Below are positions 6,436 to 10,176 of a stretch of DNA of 10,176 bases, in pieces. The stretch spans positions 1 to 10,176 of the forward strand of contig JAGRMP010000019.1 in assembly GCA_020441225.1 (NCBI GenBank), written 5' to 3'. The stretch comes from Maritimibacter sp. (GTDB lineage: Bacteria > Pseudomonadota > Alphaproteobacteria > Rhodobacterales > Rhodobacteraceae). The notes under the pieces are model-generated. The model worked only from the letters and a program-made list of their open reading frames with translations. It ran no database searches and was not told the DNA's origin. The translations under genes were made by a program, and so were the position numbers. Positions within the stretch are counted from its first letter, which is position 1. Each line of letters starts with the position of its first letter.

Positions 6436-7506
6436 TCAGTTGGAATTGATCCTCTGGTCGGCCGCGTCGAAGACGTGGCAAAGTTCGGGCGGCAGTGTCA
6501 GGTAGACGGTCTCGCCATTGTGGAAGTCGCGCTCGCCGACGGCGCGCACGGTGACCATGCCGATCCCGTCCACGTCGATGTAGAGGAATGCATCGCTGCC
6601 GAGTTGCTCCTCGACGAGGATGGTGCCCTTCAGATCGCCCCCTTCGTGGGAATAGGCGATGTGCTCGGGCCGGATCCCGAGGGTCAGCCGGGCGCTCACG
6701 CGGTCGGCGGGCAGGTTCGGCACCTGGATCGCCGGTCCGTTCGTGATCTGAACCTGGCCATCCGGACCCGGCGTGGCGTCGAAGAAGTTCATCTTCGGAG
6801 AGCCGATGAACCCGGCGACGAACTTGTTGACCGGCCGATCATAGAGCTCGATCGGGGTCGCGAACTGTTGCACGTCGCCGCCTTCCAGCACCACGATCCG
6901 GTCGGCCATGGTCATCGCCTCGACCTGGTCATGGGTGACGTAGACCATCGTGGTGGCGAGCTTCTCGTGCAGACGGATCAGTTCGATCCGCATCTGCACC
7001 CGCAGGGCCGCATCGAGGTTGGAGAGCGGTTCGTCGAACAGGAAGGCCGCCGGTTCACGCACGATCGCACGTCCAATCGCAACCCGCTGCTGCTGACCAC
7101 CGGAGAGCTCGCGCGGCCGGCGGTCGAGCAACGAGTCGAGCCCGAGGACGCGCGAGGCCTCGGCCACCTTCGCCGCGATCTCGTCTTTCGGCAGCCCGGC
7201 GATGCGCAGGCCGAAACCGATGTTGTCGCGCACCGAGATGTGCGGGAACAGCGCATAGGATTGGAACACCATGGCAAGCCCGCGCGACGACGGCTTGGCC
7301 CGCGTGACGTCTGTGCCGTCGATCAGCACTTGGCCGGAGGTCACCTCTTCGAGCCCGGTTATCATTCGAAGAAGCGTGGACTTTCCGCAGCCCGAGGGGC
7401 CGACGAAGACGACGAATTCGCCGTCCCTGATCTCGAGGTCGATGTCGCGCAGGACCGAGACGTTGCCGAACTTCTTTTCGACGTCCCTGAGAACGATCTC
7501 ACCCAT
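6436..7506 (-). CDS. Sugar/polyol ABC transporter ATP-binding protein (MalK/UgpC type)
   Basis: The 356-aa ATPase that powers the neighbouring permeases from the cytoplasmic face. Walker [10 protein letters not shown] is at 36-44, the Q-loop Gln82 in [10 protein letters not shown], the signature LSGGQ at 134-138, Walker B FLFDEP with Asp158 and Glu159, the D-loop SNLD at 162-165, and the H-loop His192 in YVTHDQ. The C-terminal third, after [10 protein letters not shown], is the regulatory TOBE domain typical of CUT1 importers (GIRPEH present). Start chosen at the ATG at 7506, with GGGAG (7520-7516) upstream and [14 protein letters not shown] matching the family N terminus; an earlier in-frame ATG would add 14 non-homologous residues. 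It overlaps the epimerase gene by 8 bases. All ATPase motifs are intact. The general function is certain, and the substrate is inferred from the operon. Confidence 0.95.
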   Translation of the reverse strand: MGEIVLRDVEKKFGNVSVLRDIDLEIRDGEFVVFVGPSGCGKSTLLRMITGLEEVTSGQVLIDGTDVTRAKPSSRGLAMVFQSYALFPHISVRDNIGFGLRIAGLPKDEIAAKVAEASRVLGLDSLLDRRPRELSGGQQQRVAIGRAIVREPAAFLFDEPLSNLDAALRVQMRIELIRLHEKLATTMVYVTHDQVEAMTMADRIVVLEGGDVQQFATPIELYDRPVNKFVAGFIGSPKMNFFDATPGPDGQVQITNGPAIQVPNLPADRVSARLTLGIRPEHIAYSHEGGDLKGTILVEEQLGSDAFLYIDVDGIGMVTVRAVGERDFHNGETVYLTLPPELCHVFDAADQRINSN

Positions 7507-8422
7507 CTTGAAGGACTCCCTTGGGTTGCCTGGCGGCAGACAGCGCATCGGTCCTGGCGCCCGATTTCACGTGCGCGAGCGTGAAGTCCCGAGCGTGGCG
7601 GATCAGGTCCTCCCCATCGCTCCAGAGGTTGCGCCAGATCCCAAGCACGTTCGACAGCGTGGGGTCGACGACCTCCGACGAGAACGACTCGAAGACCAGC
7701 GGCCCGCCATAGTCGATCTGCGCGAGGGCCCGGAATATCGGTCCGAAGTCGATCGACCCGGAGCCGAGATAGCCGCGATGGGAGTCGCCGAGGTGGAAAT
7801 AGCCCAGCCGGTCGCCGGTCTCGACGATGGCGCGCGCGGCATCGGCCTCCTCGATGTTCATGTGGTAGGTGTCGAGGTGGACCTTCACGTTCCGCCCGCC
7901 GACCATCTCGCAAAGCGCAACGCCCTGGGCGGCGGTGTTGGCCAGGTTGGTCTCGTATCGGTTGACGATTTCGAGCCCCACCTCAATGTCGCTCGCTGCG
8001 GCTTTCTCCGCCACCCGGCGCAGAACGCCGACACTCTGGTCGAGGCCAGCCGCGGTGGCCGGCTGGTAATACTTAGTCATCGCCGACGACAGCACGCCGC
8101 AGATATGCGTGGCCCCGATGTCGCGCGCGATGCCGACGACCTTCATCAACAGCGCCTCGCCGCGCGCGACCTTCTCCGGGTCGCCGCTGGAGGTGTCCGT
8201 GTCCGGGCCGAGCCCGAGAGAGATGGTGGCAGCGAGCCCGTATTCCTCGAGCAGCCGCGCGGTCATGCCCGCGTCGATCTTGTCGGGGTCGAGCGCCGGG
8301 ATTTCGATCAGGTCGTAGCCCACCCGGGCCGTGCCTTCGATCGCCTTGCGGGCCTCCGCCTCGCTCCAGCCTCCAACCCAGCAGAGCGCGTGAACACCGA
8401 GCTTGTTCTGTCCAAAACCCAT
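7499..8422 (-). CDS. Sugar epimerase, D-tagatose/D-psicose 3-epimerase-like TIM barrel
   Basis: A 307-aa cytoplasmic protein of the xylose-isomerase-like TIM-barrel superfamily. The four metal ligands of the D-tagatose 3-epimerase group are in place: Glu151 in LEIVNRYE, Asp184 in [11 protein letters not shown], His210 in [10 protein letters not shown] and Glu245 in VFESFSS. Spacing matches Pseudomonas cichorii D-tagatose 3-epimerase (152, 185, 211, 246) with an offset of one. It probably interconverts ketoses at C3, for example D-ribulose and D-xylulose or hexuloses, and many annotations call such proteins sugar phosphate isomerase/epimerase. The ATG at 8422 follows GGAGG by 5 bases, 13 bases after the MalG-type permease stop. 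A TTG four codons earlier overlaps that ribosome site and is rejected. Its place between permease and ATPase genes shows it belongs to the pathway, but it is not needed for plain ribitol oxidation. Confidence 0.88.
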   Translation of the reverse strand: MGFGQNKLGVHALCWVGGWSEAEARKAIEGTARVGYDLIEIPALDPDKIDAGMTARLLEEYGLAATISLGLGPDTDTSSGDPEKVARGEALLMKVVGIARDIGATHICGVLSSAMTKYYQPATAAGLDQSVGVLRRVAEKAAASDIEVGLEIVNRYETNLANTAAQGVALCEMVGGRNVKVHLDTYHMNIEEADAARAIVETGDRLGYFHLGDSHRGYLGSGSIDFGPIFRALAQIDYGGPLVFESFSSEVVDPTLSNVLGIWRNLWSDGEDLIRHARDFTLAHVKSGARTDALSAARQPKGVLQDG

Positions 8423-8427
8423 GTTGT

Positions 8428-8432
8428 CCTCC
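8428..8432 (-). promoter_or_regulatory. Ribosome binding site fixing the epimerase start
   Basis: GGAGG at 8432-8428 on the minus strand, 5 bases before the ATG at 8422. It overlaps an upstream in-frame TTG (8434) and so argues for the 307-aa product. Confidence 0.7.
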
Positions 8433-8435
8433 AAT

Positions 8436-9254
8436 TCAGTGTTTCACGGCGCCCATGGTCAGGCCGGACACGATGTGGCGTTGCATAAGAAGCGTGAAGA
8501 TGATCGGCGGCAGAATCTGGATGATCGTCGCGGCCGAGATCAACTCCCACCAGGTCTTGGTCACCGTCGAGAACGACGAGATCACAACCGGGAAAGTGCG
8601 CGCATCACGCGAGGTCAAGAACAAGGCGAGCAGCAACTCGTTCCAGGCGAATATGAAGACGAAGGTCGACACCGTGGCGATGCCGCTTTTCGCCAGTGGC
8701 AGGGCGACGATGCGGAAGGTCTGGAACCAGCTGCACCCCTCGACCCGTGCCGCCTCGATTATCTCCTTCGGGATGTTGCGGAAGAACGACATCGCCACCC
8801 AGATCGCGAACGGCAGGTTGAACCCGGCATAGGCGATGATCAGCGCTGGCATCGTGTCGAGCATGCCCATGCCGTTGAACACCATGTAGAGCGGCACGGC
8901 GGCGGCGATCGGCGGCATCATCCGGGTCGACAGGATCCAGTCGGCCAGGAAGTTCTGCGCGCGGAAACGGAAGTTGACGAGGCCAAAGGCCGTCGGCAGG
9001 GCAAACAGCATGCACAGGGCTGTGGCACTCAGGGTCACGATCACCGAGTTGAGCAGGTATTGCCAGTTCTCGGTGAGCAGCAGCTTGAAGTTTTCGAGGT
9101 AGGTGAAGTCGGGGATCCACACCGGCGGGATCGCGTAGATGTCGTTCACCGTCTTGAAGGCCGCCAGCACCATCCACAGGATCGGCGCGGTGAAGATGAA
9201 GGTGATGACGAAGGCGGCGATCAGCAGGAACCGCTTGTTGGTGGTGTTGGTCAT
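8436..9254 (-). CDS. Sugar/polyol ABC transporter permease (MalG type)
   Basis: A 272-aa inner-membrane permease of the CUT1 class, forming a heterodimeric channel with the neighbouring MalF-type protein. An N-terminal membrane segment (about 9-31, LLIAAFVITFIFTAPILWMV) is followed by a periplasmic stretch (PPVWIPDFTYLENF) and about five further hydrophobic segments (near 67-92, 105-125, 136-157, 192-214 and 237-256). The cytoplasmic EAA loop, contacting the ATPase, begins EAARVEGCSW at 168 and ends VALP near 186. Start chosen at the ATG at 9254, which overlaps the stop of the upstream permease (ATGA) and has GGAGG 8 bases upstream; a longer reading of 396 aa would extend into the preceding gene out of frame. 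Normal length for MalG-type proteins. The substrate is inferred to be a pentitol from the downstream enzymes. Confidence 0.94.
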   Translation of the reverse strand: MTNTTNKRFLLIAAFVITFIFTAPILWMVLAAFKTVNDIYAIPPVWIPDFTYLENFKLLLTENWQYLLNSVIVTLSATALCMLFALPTAFGLVNFRFRAQNFLADWILSTRMMPPIAAAVPLYMVFNGMGMLDTMPALIIAYAGFNLPFAIWVAMSFFRNIPKEIIEAARVEGCSWFQTFRIVALPLAKSGIATVSTFVFIFAWNELLLALFLTSRDARTFPVVISSFSTVTKTWWELISAATIIQILPPIIFTLLMQRHIVSGLTMGAVKH

Positions 9255-10174
9255 TTCTGCATCCTCCGGAGGTAGGACACCGCGATCGTCGTCACGAAGA
9301 TCGAGATCAGCAGGATGATCACTGCCGCGGCCGAGCCGTAGCCGACCTGGAAGAAACGGAAGTCCTGCCGATAGGCGAAGAAGGTGACGAGTTCGGTGGA
9401 ATCGCCCGGGCCTCCCCGGGTGGTGATGTAGACGATGTCGAAGAGCTTGAGGTTGTCGATCACCCTGAGGATGAGACCGATCAGGATCACGTCGCGGATC
9501 GCGGGAAGCTCGACCCAGCGCGCCACGTGGTGCCACTTGGCGCCCTCGAGCTCGGCCGCTTCGTAAAGCGAATCCGGGATCGACACGAGACCGGCGAGCA
9601 TCAGCAGCATCATGAACGGCGTCCACTGCCAGACGTTGATCAGGATCACCGAGGGCAGCGCGAAGCGCGGGTCGCCGAACCAGGCCGGACCGGCGATGCC
9701 AATCTCGCCCAAGAGGTAGTTCAGGATCCCGAGCGTCGGGTTCATGATATAACCGAAGATCAAGCCGACGCAGATCGGGGTGATCATCATCGGCAGGATC
9801 GCCATCGACCGCAGCACCTGGCCGGTGCGCATCTCGCGCAGGCCGAGAAACACCTTGGCGGCGAAGAAGCCGAGCACCAGTTCAAGTGCGAGCGAGGCGA
9901 CGATGAGCACAGCGGTGTTCTGGATCGCTTGCAGGAAGACGGGATCGGTCAGCAGGCGCTCGTAGTTCTCGAGGCCAACGAACCACTTGCGGTGCATCGC
10001 GGTGAGCTTGGCGTCGTAGAGGCTGAGGTAGACCGAGTAGATGAACGGGAACAGGCTCAGGACCATCAGGTAGAGCACCGCAGGCGCGATGAAGAGCCAC
10101 TTGGTCCTGCGCTCGCTGTCGACGTTGAGAGCCCTGGCGGCGGGCCCCGAGAGAGTGGTGGTCGCATCAGCCAT
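9251..10174 (-). CDS. Sugar/polyol ABC transporter permease (MalF type)
   Basis: A 307-aa inner-membrane permease of the CUT1 class, partner of the MalG-type permease. After a cytoplasmic tail of about 25 residues come a first membrane helix (about 27-49, LFIAPAVLYLMVLSLFPFI), a periplasmic loop containing WFVGLENYERLL, and further hydrophobic segments near 86-105, 124-143, 174-197, 228-239 and 281-303. The EAA loop EAAELEGAKWHH begins at 205 and ends with ELP near 223. NLKLFDIVYITTRGGPGDST (about 241-260) is characteristic of this family. The ATG at 10174 lies two bases from the window edge, so its ribosome site is not visible, though the N-terminal length is normal. It is the first operon gene in view; the solute-binding protein and regulator are expected upstream. 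Confidence 0.93.
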   Translation of the reverse strand: MADATTTLSGPAARALNVDSERRTKWLFIAPAVLYLMVLSLFPFIYSVYLSLYDAKLTAMHRKWFVGLENYERLLTDPVFLQAIQNTAVLIVASLALELVLGFFAAKVFLGLREMRTGQVLRSMAILPMMITPICVGLIFGYIMNPTLGILNYLLGEIGIAGPAWFGDPRFALPSVILINVWQWTPFMMLLMLAGLVSIPDSLYEAAELEGAKWHHVARWVELPAIRDVILIGLILRVIDNLKLFDIVYITTRGGPGDSTELVTFFAYRQDFRFFQVGYGSAAAVIILLISIFVTTIAVSYLRRMQK

Positions 10175-10176
10175 GT

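Noticed and set aside
6130..8488. Two long plus-strand open frames opposite the ATPase, SDR and epimerase genes
   Set aside because: Both are antisense shadows of genes whose catalytic motifs are fully intact on the minus strand.

Overview
The window is high-GC DNA, most likely from an alphaproteobacterium. A Rhodobacterales or Rhizobiales host is an inference from gene content and codon style, not from a marker gene. It holds two unrelated blocks: a polyol (probably ribitol) uptake and catabolism operon on the minus strand, and a small plasmid-type mobilization module inserted in, or joined to, its downstream end.

Operon (10174 down to 3316, all minus strand, in order of transcription): MalF-type permease, MalG-type permease, a D-tagatose/D-psicose 3-epimerase-like TIM-barrel protein, a MalK/UgpC-type ABC ATPase, a ribitol 2-dehydrogenase of the SDR family, an FGGY pentulose kinase (likely D-ribulokinase), and a HAD phosphatase. 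Genes overlap by 4 or 8 bases or are separated by 13 to 55 bases. Most carry clear Shine-Dalgarno sequences, so this is one transcription unit. The inferred path is import of a pentitol, oxidation to D-ribulose, phosphorylation to D-ribulose 5-phosphate and entry into the pentose phosphate pathway. The solute-binding protein and regulator are not visible and are expected beyond the right edge.

Mobilization module (about 600 to 3315): a 403-aa MobQ-type (MobA/MobL) relaxase gene on the plus strand, and a divergent minus-strand pair made of a 77-aa MobC-like accessory protein and a 255-aa protein I do not recognise. The 222-bp gap between the divergent genes contains a hairpin followed by a sequence closely resembling the RSF1010-type nic site, a good oriT candidate. 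No replication, integrase or transposase gene is visible in the module.

Left edge (1 to about 600): the minus strand encodes a transaldolase that includes the Schiff-base lysine but lacks roughly its first 80 residues. Homology stops abruptly at the border of the mobilization module, so tal is broken here. Its strand and pentose-phosphate role fit a former last gene of the sugar operon, cut off when the mobilization DNA arrived; a rearranged plasmid backbone is the alternative.
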